Part shown: positions 8,504 to 17,348 of the stretch, in pieces | Layout of the letters: every line of letters begins with the position of its first letter | How positions within the stretch are numbered: the first letter of the stretch is position 1 | DNA from: GCA-001856825 sp049965815 | GTDB lineage: Archaea > Thermoplasmatota > Thermoplasmata > Thermoplasmatales > GCA-001856825 | Length of the DNA: 64,000 nucleotides | NCBI GenBank assembly: GCA_049965815.1 | Contig: JBMFVV010000001.1 | Coordinates: 171,449-235,448 of the forward strand | Reading direction: 5' to 3' | Notes under the pieces: model-generated | The model's input: the letters and a program-made list of their open reading frames with translations, nothing else | What the model was told of the DNA's origin: nothing | The model's database searches: none | Made by a program: the position numbers and the translations under genes

Positions 8504-9366
8504 TTTCATTACTGTATGGTATATACCCAAGGAGTGAGAATCTCAGGAAAGCTTACGGCAGGTGGGAGAGAGGGCAACTAACATCCAGGGAGATTTCTTC
8601 AAAGATAGAAGAAGAATCAAAATTGTACTACGATTTAATGAGGGAGGCATCATTTGATTACTTTACCGATCCCCTTTTCAACTGGTATGACCTGCTTCGT
8701 CCAGTCGTGCTTTCCATAGAAGGAATAAAGTTAGGTCCGCTAGCGAGATATAAGGCTACCAATACCTTCTATAGAGAACCCGAGATAGAAAAAATAGGAA
8801 AACTAAATGGATTGAATGAATTCAGAGAAGTAGAGGAGAATCCTCCACTGCCCGCATATCACGAGGTGGACAGTGAATCCTACCTCTATTTTCTTCCTGG
8901 AATCAATTCATTCCTGAAGATGAGCAAAATTATTGGCAACCACTTAGAGATAAAGGAAAAATTGAGGGATACTTATTTGGAAATCATCAAAGAGCTCAAG
9001 ATGAAGAGACTTCTGATCTACGAACCATTCGAAACCGAGGACCTTGGAATATACGGCAGAATAAATGAGGCTGTTTCAACATTCTTGGTTGTGACGGGGA
9101 GTAGTGGAAAACTACAGAATGGAGAAGGAAAGAAATTCTTTTCAATTATTTCAGACAATCCCTATACATACTCGAGGTACTGCGAAGTCCCTGGTATCAA
9201 AATAGTTGATGCCCAGTCCACCAGAATAAATGATGGCATATTACAGAAGGTCAAACAATATTCAGAAGATTTTGACAGGTTGGTGGTTGCCAATACCGAG
9301 AGCTTCGATTTTCTACCAAGGGTCATAGCAGACAAGAAAATTTTCAGCTTCAAGGGTGGTGAATGA
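8494..9366 (+). CDS. MetE N-terminal-domain-like protein, partner of methionine synthase
   Basis: The 290-residue protein resembles the N-terminal half of cobalamin-independent methionine synthase: GIYPRSENLRKAYGRWERG at residues 9-27 parallels the GxPRxGxxRELKxAxExxWxG start of MetE, and the YDLLRPVVLS segment follows as in the folate-binding barrel. In bacteria this half is fused to the catalytic half. Here the two halves are separate genes overlapping by the 4-nt ATGA, implying translational coupling and probably a complex. A GGAG site lies 9 nt before the ATG. It may help bind the methyl donor; the donor (a pterin or other carrier) cannot be read from sequence. Confidence 0.75.
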   Translation: MELISLLYGIYPRSENLRKAYGRWERGQLTSREISSKIEEESKLYYDLMREASFDYFTDPLFNWYDLLRPVVLSIEGIKLGPLARYKATNTFYREPEIEKIGKLNGLNEFREVEENPPLPAYHEVDSESYLYFLPGINSFLKMSKIIGNHLEIKEKLRDTYLEIIKELKMKRLLIYEPFETEDLGIYGRINEAVSTFLVVTGSSGKLQNGEGKKFFSIISDNPYTYSRYCEVPGIKIVDAQSTRINDGILQKVKQYSEDFDRLVVANTESFDFLPRVIADKKIFSFKGGE

Positions 9367-10373
9367 TGGACTATCTTGTCACACAGGAAATAGGGAGTTT
9401 CAGGAAACCAACGTATCTCTCATCGAAATTTAGGTCTTACAGTGAAGAAGAGTTTATTGCAGTTGCAAAGAGGGCTACAGTGGAAACGTTAGATCTATTC
9501 GATAATAGCGGGCTTATGAACGTTGGGGTAGGCGGAGAGATGTTCAGGTGGGAAATGTACGAACATCCCATTTCTAGGATGGAAGGGGTAGAAATATTCG
9601 GACCGGTGAGATCGTTTGACAACAGGTATTACAACAAGGGGAGCGTTTATTGCGACATAATCAGGAAGAAACCATTTCACCTAGAGGAAGTCCAGCTTTT
9701 TAAGGAACTGAAAAGGAATAACATCAAGATTCCAGTAACGGGGCCATACACCCTCATGGACTGGTCTTTCAATGACCACTACAAGAGCAGGGAAGAGCTT
9801 GCGATGGCATTTGGGAGGGTAATTAACGAGGAGATCAGGGAGCTCAAATCAGCATGGGGAGAAAGCACACTTCAAATACAGATAGATGAACCTGCTGCGA
9901 CCACGCATCCGGAGGAGATGAACATTGTCCTTGATTCTGTCAATGAAAGCGTGAAGGGTATAGAAGGCATTGAGTCCCACCTTCATGTTTGCTACAGTAC
10001 GGACTATGGCCTGCTTTTCAGCATCGTTCCCTCTCTTAATATATCTGTCTACAACCTGGAATTTGCAAACAGAGACCAGATCTCTCTGGGAGAGGAAAGA
10101 AAAGGGTATGATGACGTGAGAAGATTCAAGGAAACAGCGGAAACAATGACAAGAAAGATAAGCCTTGGACTTGGAGTGACGGACATTCACAGGGACTACC
10201 TGGAACCTATACCACTTATAAAAGAGAGAATAGAATATGCATTGAAGTTTATCGAACCAGACAGGCTCAGAATCAATCCGGACTGCGGCCTGAGGACAAG
10301 AAGCAGGGAAGTGGGTTTCGAGAAGCTCAGGAACATGACGCTTGCAAGGGATGAGGTTGCAAAGGCGCTATAA
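9363..10373 (+). CDS. metE: Core methionine synthase (MetE C-terminal type)
   Basis: The 336-residue enzyme transfers a methyl group to homocysteine to make methionine. It matches the catalytic C-terminal barrel of MetE. The zinc and homocysteine site can be read as His208 and Cys210 (HLHVCYS), Glu233 (NLEFANR) and Cys308 (NPDCGLRTRS). Other family marks are GSFRKP near the start, TGPYTLMDWS (126-135) and QIDEPA (173-178). The short length is normal for archaeal core enzymes. The start overlaps the upstream MetE N-like gene by ATGA, with a second Met as the next codon. Confidence 0.9.
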   Translation: MMDYLVTQEIGSFRKPTYLSSKFRSYSEEEFIAVAKRATVETLDLFDNSGLMNVGVGGEMFRWEMYEHPISRMEGVEIFGPVRSFDNRYYNKGSVYCDIIRKKPFHLEEVQLFKELKRNNIKIPVTGPYTLMDWSFNDHYKSREELAMAFGRVINEEIRELKSAWGESTLQIQIDEPAATTHPEEMNIVLDSVNESVKGIEGIESHLHVCYSTDYGLLFSIVPSLNISVYNLEFANRDQISLGEERKGYDDVRRFKETAETMTRKISLGLGVTDIHRDYLEPIPLIKERIEYALKFIEPDRLRINPDCGLRTRSREVGFEKLRNMTLARDEVAKAL

Positions 10374-10402
10374 GAATATATTCCAATAATCCATTCCCGA
10401 AT

Positions 10403-11416
10403 ATGCAGAAAGCGGCAGTCCTTACCAAGTTAAATGAGTACCCGCAGGTACAAGAGATCGAAGTGGAGCCTCCAAAGGAGAATGAGGTTCAAGTTGAGCA
10501 GAGTGAGACCGGTATATGTTATAGGGACATACTTACCATGGAAGGTTTCATGCCAAGACTCGTTCTTCCGATAGTTCCTGGCCATGAAATATCAGGAATA
10601 ATTAGGAAAATTGGCTCTAAGGTCACAAAGTTCAAAGTTGGAGACAGGGTTGCCAGTCTCATATACGTTCCTTGCGGGGTCTGCGAATACTGCAGATCCG
10701 GCAGGGAAAACCTGTGCAGGGACAAGAAGACGTTCGGGGAGAGTATTGATGGAGCTTATAGGAAATATATCAACATACCTGAAATATCGCTGGTGAAGGT
10801 ACCGGAGAACGTACCAACTGAGGCAGCCACAATAGCTGCCTGTGTGACTGGTATGGTCGTTCAGGCGTTGGATGTCATTGGTGGGTTAAAAGAGGGACAA
10901 ACATTGCTTGTTACCGGAGCTGGCGGTGGAGTGGGATCACATGCTGTCCAAATAGGAAAAGCACTAGGTGCAACTGTAATAGCAGAGACAAGCAGCGATT
11001 GGAAGAGTGAAGGAATAATGAAAACAGGTGCTGATTTTATTGTAGAAGGGAAGGATTTTTCCAAAAAAGTCAAGGAGATCACCAAGGAGGGAGTTGACCT
11101 TGTGCTTGAGACCGTAGGGTCGCCAACCTTCATGGATGGATTCAGGTCGCTGAAGTTTGGAGGAAGGGTAGTGGTTATCGGGAATGTGGATGTGAATCCG
11201 GTAAGTCTTCCACTCGGCAATTTAATACTCAAGGGTAATTCAATAGCAGGCAGCGTCAGTTCGACAAAGAAGAGCATGGAAAAGGCACTGAAACTATCCA
11301 GCGAGGGTAAGATAACACCGGTGGTTGGAAAGGTATATTCGCTGGAAGAAGTGGGAGAGGCTTACAGGGCCATGAAGAACAGGAAGCTGTTCGGCAGGGC
11401 CTTCATAAAGTTCTAA
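10403..11416 (+). CDS. Zinc-dependent alcohol dehydrogenase family oxidoreductase
   Basis: This is a 337-residue medium-chain dehydrogenase. It has the catalytic zinc ligands in GICYRD (about Cys38) and PGHE (about 60-63), the structural zinc lobe CGVCEYCRSGRENLC with four Cys, and the nucleotide-binding TGAGGGVGSHAVQIG. The structural zinc site separates it from quinone reductases. It would oxidise or reduce an alcohol, aldehyde or enoyl substrate with NAD(P). Its start is 29 nt after metE, so it could be read through from that operon, but no functional link is evident. It converges with the next gene, overlapping it by 4 nt. Confidence 0.85.
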   Translation: MQKAAVLTKLNEYPQVQEIEVEPPKENEVQVEQSETGICYRDILTMEGFMPRLVLPIVPGHEISGIIRKIGSKVTKFKVGDRVASLIYVPCGVCEYCRSGRENLCRDKKTFGESIDGAYRKYINIPEISLVKVPENVPTEAATIAACVTGMVVQALDVIGGLKEGQTLLVTGAGGGVGSHAVQIGKALGATVIAETSSDWKSEGIMKTGADFIVEGKDFSKKVKEITKEGVDLVLETVGSPTFMDGFRSLKFGGRVVVIGNVDVNPVSLPLGNLILKGNSIAGSVSSTKKSMEKALKLSSEGKITPVVGKVYSLEEVGEAYRAMKNRKLFGRAFIKF

Positions 11417-11922
11417 CTCTTTTTGCTAAGTGACGAATTCTTTTCGTCCACGAAATTGCTTATTTTTTCTATATTTTCCTTTATTTTCTCCAAGATACCT
11501 TCGTCAAAGTCTCCTGAGATTGAAGCTGACCTGAAACTGTTGATATTGTCCAGAAGGTCGATGGAATTCCTGAATCCTGATTCGTCCAGCAGGTAGAACT
11601 TCTGTATCTGGGACTCATCAACGATCAGTGGCTCAGATGGAACAGTCACCCTCTTGTTCTTGAGGTCCTCAATCTTCTTCAACACTTCCTCAGACTTGTC
11701 CTTTTCTGCATGCTTGTCGTACATCTCCAGGTTATCTATCGCAGCTTGGAAGTTTGTTGCGGATACCTCTATTCTTTTTTCTATATCATCACCTAGGGCC
11801 TGCGATGATATTCTGGCGTCAGTCCCCGCCTTGTACCCCTTGTACGTGCTGAGTCTGTTTTGAATTCTCTTAAGTATGATAGCCGCCTTGTCTGGAGGTA
11901 GGTCGATTCTTATGCTGCTCAT
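11413..11922 (-). CDS. Hypothetical helical protein
   Basis: No family is recognised. The 169-residue product is charged and mostly helical, without Cys or membrane segments. It begins IRIDLPPDKAAIILKRIQ and has a long helical middle (about 45-90) that could form a coiled coil. Its promoter is clear: a TAATATATG element about 27 nt before the ATG, so it is probably a real leaderless gene. The 3' end overlaps the convergent dehydrogenase stop by 4 nt. Confidence 0.6.
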   Translation of the reverse strand: MSSIRIDLPPDKAAIILKRIQNRLSTYKGYKAGTDARISSQALGDDIEKRIEVSATNFQAAIDNLEMYDKHAEKDKSEEVLKKIEDLKNKRVTVPSEPLIVDESQIQKFYLLDESGFRNSIDLLDNINSFRSASISGDFDEGILEKIKENIEKISNFVDEKNSSLSKKS

Positions 11923-12032
11923 CGTTCTTCAGATAGGAGAGGCATATATTAGAGTTATGAATGATTCCGGCTGACAACTGGTTATTTGAGACATCTCAGT
12001 ACGATACCATCTACCGCTTGATGTGTGGGAAA

Positions 12033-12045
12033 TCAATATATAACA
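12033..12045 (+). promoter_or_regulatory. TATA box of the L15e gene
   Basis: ATCAATATATAAC lies about 40 nt before the TTG start. Together with the AAAGGTGA site this gives a short leader of roughly 15 nt. Confidence 0.5.
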
Positions 12046-12079
12046 AGTCACAATCCTCTTTGCTCAAAGGTGAAGTAAA

Positions 12080-12673
12080 TTGCCCTCAAAAAGTAGTTAT
12101 TCGTTCCAGTCTGAAAACTTTCTAACCACAAAGGAAGAAATGAAAGGAATGGTAAGAGAGAGAATGACAGAATGGAGAGCATCAGGCACAGTAGAGAGAG
12201 TTTCAACTCCGACTAAACTGTCGAGGGCCAGGGCGCTTGGTTATAAGGCTAAACCCGGATTTGTTGTCGTCAGAGTTAAGGTCAGTAGAGGAGGACTCCA
12301 TAAAGCAAAGATCCTTGGTGGCAGAAGACCAAGGAGGTACGGTTACAACAAGATTACGCATGGAAAGAGCTCAAAGTGGATAGCTGAGGAAAGGGCACAG
12401 CGCAGATATCCCAATCTGGTACTCCTGAACTCATACTACCTGGCTGAGGATGGGAAACACAAATTCTACGAAGTCATGTTTGTTGATCCAACCAAACCAA
12501 CTATTTTCAATGACAAGAACCTGAAGTGGACATCGGAAAATGTGCAGAAGGGAAGGGTATTCAGGGGACTCTCAACAGCTGGAAAAAAATCCAGAGGATT
12601 GGCCACAAAAGGCAAGGGAACTGTGAAGTCCAGACCATCTATAAGAGCAAAAGGGAGACTCAGGAGACACTGA
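12080..12673 (+). CDS. rpl15e: Large subunit ribosomal protein L15e
   Basis: The 197-residue basic protein is the archaeal/eukaryotic L15e of the large ribosomal subunit. Family marks are the TRARxLGYKAKPGFVVVRVKVSRGG region (here SRARALGYKAKPGF, about 48-61), LGGRRPRRYGYNK, and the RRYPNLVLLNSYY segment, followed by a Lys/Arg/Gly-rich tail. The start is a TTG seven nt after the GGTGA site; the same GGTGA-AxTAAATTG arrangement occurs at rps12 in this window. It stands as a monocistronic gene whose end overlaps the convergent gene by 14 nt. Confidence 0.97.
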   Translation: MPSKSSYSFQSENFLTTKEEMKGMVRERMTEWRASGTVERVSTPTKLSRARALGYKAKPGFVVVRVKVSRGGLHKAKILGGRRPRRYGYNKITHGKSSKWIAEERAQRRYPNLVLLNSYYLAEDGKHKFYEVMFVDPTKPTIFNDKNLKWTSENVQKGRVFRGLSTAGKKSRGLATKGKGTVKSRPSIRAKGRLRRH

Positions 12674-13007
12674 TAAGGTACTTGGAGCCCCATTTCTTGA
12701 TTTCTATCAAGCTGTCAGGTTCTTCCATCTTTGCTTTCAGCCCCTTATTTTCAAACTTTCCTGCAAAGCGGTCGATAGCTTCATGGGGACCAACTATCTT
12801 GAACGTACTTCCGGAAACATTGACCTCATCCACCGAATCGTCAACCAGATAGGAAATCTTATACCCACTATCCAGGCCGTCAATTTTGCCGGGGAATATA
12901 AACAGGAGATGGAAATTGTCCCTTTCCTCATAGAATTCTACTCCATTTGAAATAAGACTTTCCCTCAGTACATTTGCCTTCTCTTTCCTAACAAGTATCG
13001 CTTTCAC
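12660..13007 (-). CDS. Hypothetical small alpha/beta protein
   Basis: Unrecognised 115-residue protein. It begins MKAILVRKEKANVLRESLI and alternates strands and helices (LLFIFPGKIDG, KISYLVDDSV, STFKIVGPHEAI). The first part loosely recalls the small N-terminal domain of archaeal Trm5-type tRNA methyltransferases, but this is a weak resemblance. I placed the start at the GTG at 13007 because an AATTTATTTT element lies about 27 nt upstream; the longer frame from a TTG at 13025 is possible. It is divergent from the adenosine-specific kinase and converges with L15e. Confidence 0.55.
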   Translation of the reverse strand: MKAILVRKEKANVLRESLISNGVEFYEERDNFHLLFIFPGKIDGLDSGYKISYLVDDSVDEVNVSGSTFKIVGPHEAIDRFAGKFENKGLKAKMEEPDSLIEIKKWGSKYLISVS

Positions 13008-13061
13008 GACTTTTAATCCCTGCAAGGAAAATAAATTTATGTGTGTATTTATTGATAATTA

Positions 13062-13541
13062 GTGAATTTTTCAGTTGTGGACATAGAAAAGGACGAAGAG
13101 AATGTAATCATAGGGCAGTCACATTTCATAAAGACGATTGAAGACCTGTACGAGGCCGTGAAGAATTCATCACCTTCAGCAAAGTTCGGGATTGCCTTCT
13201 GCGAAGCATCCGGCAAGAGACTCATAAGGTTCGACGGCAATGACGATACTCTCATAAAGCGCGCTGTTCGCAACGCCGATAAAATAGGGGCTGGCCATGC
13301 TTTCATCATCCATCTGGCAGATGCCTTTCCAATAAATGTCATTCCCCATATCAGGAACGTGTCTGAAGTGGTCAACCTCTATGCTGCAACGTCAAATCCC
13401 ATATCTGTTATAATTGCTGAGAATGGAGAAAGTAGGGGGATAGTAGGGGTGATGGACGGACAGAAGCCTTTGGGAATAGAAAGTGAAGAGGATGCTCTGG
13501 AGAGGAGTAAATTCCTGAGAGATATAGGTTACAAGAGATGA
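13062..13541 (+). CDS. Adenosine-specific kinase family protein
   Basis: The 159-residue protein matches the small archaeal/bacterial adenosine-specific kinase family (COG1839). Characteristic segments are KFGIAFCEASGKRLIR, GAGHAFIIHLADAFPINV, LYAATSNPISVIIAE and RGIVGVMDGQ, followed by the C-terminal helix. The family is reported to phosphorylate adenosine, though assignments in most organisms rest on homology. The start is a GTG. Its end overlaps the next gene by the 4-nt ATGA, suggesting translational coupling to the methyltransferase. Confidence 0.8.
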   Translation: MNFSVVDIEKDEENVIIGQSHFIKTIEDLYEAVKNSSPSAKFGIAFCEASGKRLIRFDGNDDTLIKRAVRNADKIGAGHAFIIHLADAFPINVIPHIRNVSEVVNLYAATSNPISVIIAENGESRGIVGVMDGQKPLGIESEEDALERSKFLRDIGYKR

Positions 13542-14230
13542 ACGAGGTAGGTGATTTCTATGATTTCGAATCTTCATACTACGATAAGATATATGGAATA
13601 TTCAGCCAGGACATAGCATTCTACAAGGCAACAGGTGCGACCGCACCCTATCTGGAAATATTCGCGGGCACCGGCAGGATAATATCGAAGTTCAGGGGTG
13701 GCATAGGCCTGGAGATAAACCCCAATATGTTGAAAAAGTCCTGCAACAACTTCGTCAAGGTAATGGGTGATGCAAGGACCCTCCCGTTCAAGAAACATTT
13801 CAATACTGTCATCATAGGGCTGAACAGCCTGCTGCTTGTTCCCAATGATCAGAAGAAGCTGATCATAAGGGAGTCGAGAAGGGTCCTGAACAAGGGCGGT
13901 GCACTGTTCATTGACGTCATTAACGGCTTCACTCTGAAGAGAGGTACCTACAATATTTCTGAATTTAATGACGGGCAGACTGAAATATACCTCAAGATGA
14001 GGGCAAGGAGATTCAAAGACTACTATCAGCTGAAATATTCATACAGCATAATGGGCAAGACAAAAAGCAATGTGGAAAAGACTATAACCATTTACCCTAT
14101 TGGATTATCGGAGTTGAGAGAGATGCTAGATTCAGAAAATTTTGAGATTGATAGGACTTTTGGAGATTACGATCTCTCTCCGCTGGAGAATGACTCTGAA
14201 AAACTGATAGTGAAGGCTAAGGCAATCTGA
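13538..14230 (+). CDS. Class I SAM-dependent methyltransferase
   Basis: The 230-residue protein has the Rossmann methyltransferase order: LEIFAGTGRIISKF (motif I), GLEINPNML (acidic end of strand 2), GDARTLPFKKHFNTVII (motifs II/III) and a later RESRRVLNKGGALFIDV. The segment SYYDKIYG near the start is common in Methyltransf_11/25 proteins acting on small molecules or proteins. The substrate is unknown. It sits between the adenosine-specific kinase (ATGA overlap) and the Toprim gene, so the three may be one transcription unit. Confidence 0.8.
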   Translation: MNEVGDFYDFESSYYDKIYGIFSQDIAFYKATGATAPYLEIFAGTGRIISKFRGGIGLEINPNMLKKSCNNFVKVMGDARTLPFKKHFNTVIIGLNSLLLVPNDQKKLIIRESRRVLNKGGALFIDVINGFTLKRGTYNISEFNDGQTEIYLKMRARRFKDYYQLKYSYSIMGKTKSNVEKTITIYPIGLSELREMLDSENFEIDRTFGDYDLSPLENDSEKLIVKAKAI

Positions 14231-14246
14231 TTGGAAGGTGAGTCCG

Positions 14247-14654
14247 ATGAGTGCGAAGGACAACGTTGAAAAGATCTTCAAATCACTAGAGGACCTGAAG
14301 GAGAGGAACCGAACGGTTCCCATAGTCGTGGAAGGAAAGAACGACATCAAGGCGCTCCGTAGGCTGAGTTTCGAGGGTGAAATCCTGCCGCTGCATTCCA
14401 GGGTTACAATAGAGAAGTTCAGCAGGGACATTTCCATGAATCACAAGGAGGTCATTCTAATGCTGGACTGGGACCCAAAAGGGAAACGGTTGACGTCTTC
14501 ATTGATAAGGCATCTGAATTCGTATGAAGTCAAGACTGACCTTGATTTTTGGAAACTGTGTTTTTCAATGGTGTCGCAGATGTCGAATGTGGAAGCTCTA
14601 CCTTCAGTTTTTTATAGACTAACCTCTGGGAATGGAGTTTCCCAGCACACCTGA
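14247..14654 (+). CDS. Toprim-domain protein
   Basis: This is a small 135-residue single-domain Toprim protein. The catalytic motifs are visible: VVEGKNDIKAL carries the conserved Glu and MLDWDPKG carries the DxD acidic pair. Proteins of this type resemble RNase M5 and archaeal stand-alone Toprims and probably cut or process nucleic acid. I chose the ATG at 14247, 4 nt after GGAAGGTGAG, over the GTG at 14238 that lies inside that site. The last 125 nt overlap the zinc-finger gene on the opposite strand. Confidence 0.7.
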   Translation: MSAKDNVEKIFKSLEDLKERNRTVPIVVEGKNDIKALRRLSFEGEILPLHSRVTIEKFSRDISMNHKEVILMLDWDPKGKRLTSSLIRHLNSYEVKTDLDFWKLCFSMVSQMSNVEALPSVFYRLTSGNGVSQHT

Positions 14655-14766
14655 CACAGAGCTCCAGTTTCGGGACATAATGCTCTGAACATACCGGTTT
14701 GCCACACATCTTGCACGTCATTCCCGCAGGCAAGCCGCATATGTAGCAGAGGGAAAGAACAGTCAT
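14530..14766 (-). CDS. Small zinc-finger protein
   Basis: The 78-residue protein has an N-terminal zinc-binding region with CYICG, CKMCGKPVC, SEHY and CVRC, enough Cys/His for two metal sites, similar in spacing to HIT/B-box-like fingers. The C-terminal 30 residues are unstructured. It begins inside the MFS gene's stop (ATGA overlap), so it is co-transcribed and translationally coupled with that transporter. The first 46 codons carry the fold; the rest overlaps the convergent Toprim gene. Confidence 0.65.
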   Translation of the reverse strand: MTVLSLCYICGLPAGMTCKMCGKPVCSEHYVPKLELCVRCAGKLHSQRLVYKKLKVELPHSTSATPLKNTVSKNQGQS

Positions 14767-15941
14767 TTTTTCTCCTGTCCATAATGTTCTTTCAGAGTTT
14801 TAAATCTTTCGTAGAATGCGATGTCATATGCGATCTTTATGACTCCTCCAGCAACGAATGAAAGAGCGCCTGCAGCAGCGGATATCATGTAGGACGAGAT
14901 GTAAGGTGTGGCTCCCTGTGCAGTGCTTCTCATGGCATTAGACACCCCGACAACGTAACTGCGGTCCTCTCCCTCCACTACGCTGTTCAGATACGATTGC
15001 CTGGTCGGGACGTCCATCTGGCTTATGCTCTGCCTGAGGAAGAGGAACAGGAGTGAAAGTGGGAGCGTGGGAACAAGGGGAATGAGTATCAGGAATACGT
15101 TTGACGGTATGTGCGTGAATACCATTGTTCTTACAAGACCTATTCTTGAAGCTATATACGGCGTTACCAGCACAGATATGGCAGTTATTATATCCACTAC
15201 GGTGAAGACGTATCCGAGCTCGGAAATGCTGAAATTGTACTTATAGCTGAACCAGTATGCAATCAGACTCTGAAGTACAAAACCACCTGCTAATGCATCG
15301 ACAGAGAAAAGTGCGCTGACATCCCTGGCGATTATCTTGCTCTTCTTGCTTACTGGGGAAGCCTTTACCCTCTTCTTTCCCTTTATGGATGGAATGAAAA
15401 GGTAGGAAAATATCACAACCGCTGCGAAAAGCATGGAGATTTCAAATGTTGCATTCAAACCGAGATTCAAAGCCAGTGCACCAAACGAGGCAGCTATGTA
15501 ACCTCCGAATGTGTATCTGGCGAATAGCCTGTTCTTTGCCTTCTGGTCTTCCACTATCCCTGCAACTATGGGCTGCTCATACGCTGAGAAGAGGGTGTTG
15601 TCTGATGGATTCACCCCGAGTGAACCTATGACGGAAAAGATTGCCTTAAATATGGGGCTGGGGCTCAAGAATAGACCTGTTATACCAATTAAGAGCAAGA
15701 GGGAAAAAATCAGCAGAAATTGCTTGGAATATCCAGAGCCGAATCTTGATGTAACATAAAATGTCAGGAATGAACTCACAAGAATGGAAACGGTAACCGT
15801 TAGTCCCGCTTCCAGCGGCGTCAGCCTGTTTTGTATAAGATAAATTATTGTGATGACAGAGAATACTCCATATATGAACCCCCTCAGGGTCCTGGTCGCA
15901 AATAGGAGATATCTCGAATCCACCGTTTGGGAACATTGCAT
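14763..15941 (-). CDS. MFS transporter
   Basis: The 392-residue protein has about 12 hydrophobic segments in two halves joined by a basic loop (KGKKRVKASPVSKKSK, about 194-209), as in the major facilitator superfamily. It is an efflux or uptake carrier in the cytoplasmic membrane; no substrate motif is evident. The downstream zinc-finger gene overlaps its stop codon. It is divergent from the glycine decarboxylase operon, with about 75 bp between starts that must hold both promoters. Confidence 0.8.
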   Translation of the reverse strand: MQCSQTVDSRYLLFATRTLRGFIYGVFSVITIIYLIQNRLTPLEAGLTVTVSILVSSFLTFYVTSRFGSGYSKQFLLIFSLLLLIGITGLFLSPSPIFKAIFSVIGSLGVNPSDNTLFSAYEQPIVAGIVEDQKAKNRLFARYTFGGYIAASFGALALNLGLNATFEISMLFAAVVIFSYLFIPSIKGKKRVKASPVSKKSKIIARDVSALFSVDALAGGFVLQSLIAYWFSYKYNFSISELGYVFTVVDIITAISVLVTPYIASRIGLVRTMVFTHIPSNVFLILIPLVPTLPLSLLFLFLRQSISQMDVPTRQSYLNSVVEGEDRSYVVGVSNAMRSTAQGATPYISSYMISAAAGALSFVAGGVIKIAYDIAFYERFKTLKEHYGQEKK

Positions 15942-16016
15942 CTTCTAAATAGCTTTTTATTTTGGTTAAATCAATAAAACAGTTTTATTCCTCTAAGCGA
16001 TATAGTTTCGATCATT

Positions 16017-17348
16017 ATGAGCAACGACCTATCAGAGCTTTTAAAGGAGCTACAAATCCAGAGTCCAGATGAGCTTTTCAAGGACATTCCAGAATCCATC
16101 AGGACAAATATTCTTGGACTTCCAAAGGGTATGGACGAAGATGAAGTGAGGAAATTGGCTGGTGAATACTCGGGAATGAACAAGACCGTGAACCAGCAGC
16201 ATTCATTCCTCGGTTTTGGGTTGTACAATCACTACGTTCCAGCAGCAATATCAAACATCATAAACAGGAACGAATTTTTGACTTCCTATACGCCTTATCA
16301 GGCTGAAATTTCGCAGGGGATCATGCAGGCGCTTTTTGAATACCAGAGCATGATCGGGGAATTACTCGATATGGATGCGGTAAATTCCTCTATGTACGAT
16401 GTTTCTACTTCACTAGGGGAAGCCGCCAGGATGGCAAAGAGCATAACAGGGAAGGATGTGTTTATCGTACCTAAATACATGAGCAGCAACAAGAGGGCTG
16501 TCCTGGACAATTATGCGAAGGGAGCAGACATCAAGATCAAGGAAGTGGATTTTGACGAAAAGGGGATGATAGACCTTGCATCTCTGGATAAGATGATCGA
16601 TGACAATACCTCAGGGGTGTACGCCGAATACCCCAATATGTTTGGCATCATAGATACCAATATATCGAAGATCAAAGAAATGCTCGGGGATGAGAGGATT
16701 TTCGTTGCAGGAGTCAATCCGATATCACTGGGTGTCCTTGCACCGCCGGGAAAGTTCGGCGCAGATATTGCAATAGGTGAGGGGCAGGTTCTTGGCCTTG
16801 GGCTCAACTACGGGGGGCCAGTCGTCGGTGTATTTGGTACGAAGGAGCAGTACATTAGGAAGATGCCGGGGAAGATCATGGGCTTGACAAAAGACCACAA
16901 TGGAAAGATGGCATTTTCTATGATCCTGCAAACGAGGGAGCAGCATATAAGGAGAGAAAGGGCAGTTACAAACATGACAAGCAACCAGGCACTGATGGCA
17001 GTTGCCTCTGCCGTGTACCTTTCGCTTCTTGGAGATTCTGGTCTCAGGAAGATTGGAGAGGTCAATATGGGGAGGACAAAAGAATTAATGGAGATAGTCA
17101 GGGAGTTTGGTCCTTATTTACCATATGAAGGCTCACCAGTATTCAATGAGTTCCTTATCCGTCTCAAGGAGTCCAAGACATATGTGAACAGGATAGCAAA
17201 GAAATATAACCTTAATCCTGGCTTTGTTCTCGGGAAGGAATACGGATTCAATGACAGAAACCAGGTTAACATCGTAACAAACGTTACGGAGAGGAACACA
17301 AACGATGATTTCAATGCATACAGGGAATTCCTGAGGGAGGTGGCTTAG
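16017..17348 (+). CDS. gcvPA: Glycine dehydrogenase (decarboxylating) subunit 1
   Basis: The 443-residue protein is the N-terminal half of split glycine decarboxylase (P protein) of the glycine cleavage system. Marks are SFLGFGLYNHYVPAAI, the YTPYQAEISQGIMQALFEYQS segment (about 91-112), the VNSSMYD loop and the TSNQAL stretch. With subunit 2 it decarboxylates glycine and loads the aminomethyl group onto GcvH lipoyl. The gene ends at the base before the subunit 2 start, so the two are tightly coupled. GcvT and GcvH are not in this window. Confidence 0.95.
   Translation: MSNDLSELLKELQIQSPDELFKDIPESIRTNILGLPKGMDEDEVRKLAGEYSGMNKTVNQQHSFLGFGLYNHYVPAAISNIINRNEFLTSYTPYQAEISQGIMQALFEYQSMIGELLDMDAVNSSMYDVSTSLGEAARMAKSITGKDVFIVPKYMSSNKRAVLDNYAKGADIKIKEVDFDEKGMIDLASLDKMIDDNTSGVYAEYPNMFGIIDTNISKIKEMLGDERIFVAGVNPISLGVLAPPGKFGADIAIGEGQVLGLGLNYGGPVVGVFGTKEQYIRKMPGKIMGLTKDHNGKMAFSMILQTREQHIRRERAVTNMTSNQALMAVASAVYLSLLGDSGLRKIGEVNMGRTKELMEIVREFGPYLPYEGSPVFNEFLIRLKESKTYVNRIAKKYNLNPGFVLGKEYGFNDRNQVNIVTNVTERNTNDDFNAYREFLREVA

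Noticed and set aside
9849..10190. 113-codon minus-strand frame within methionine synthase
   Set aside because: It is antisense to metE in the region encoding the zinc ligands.
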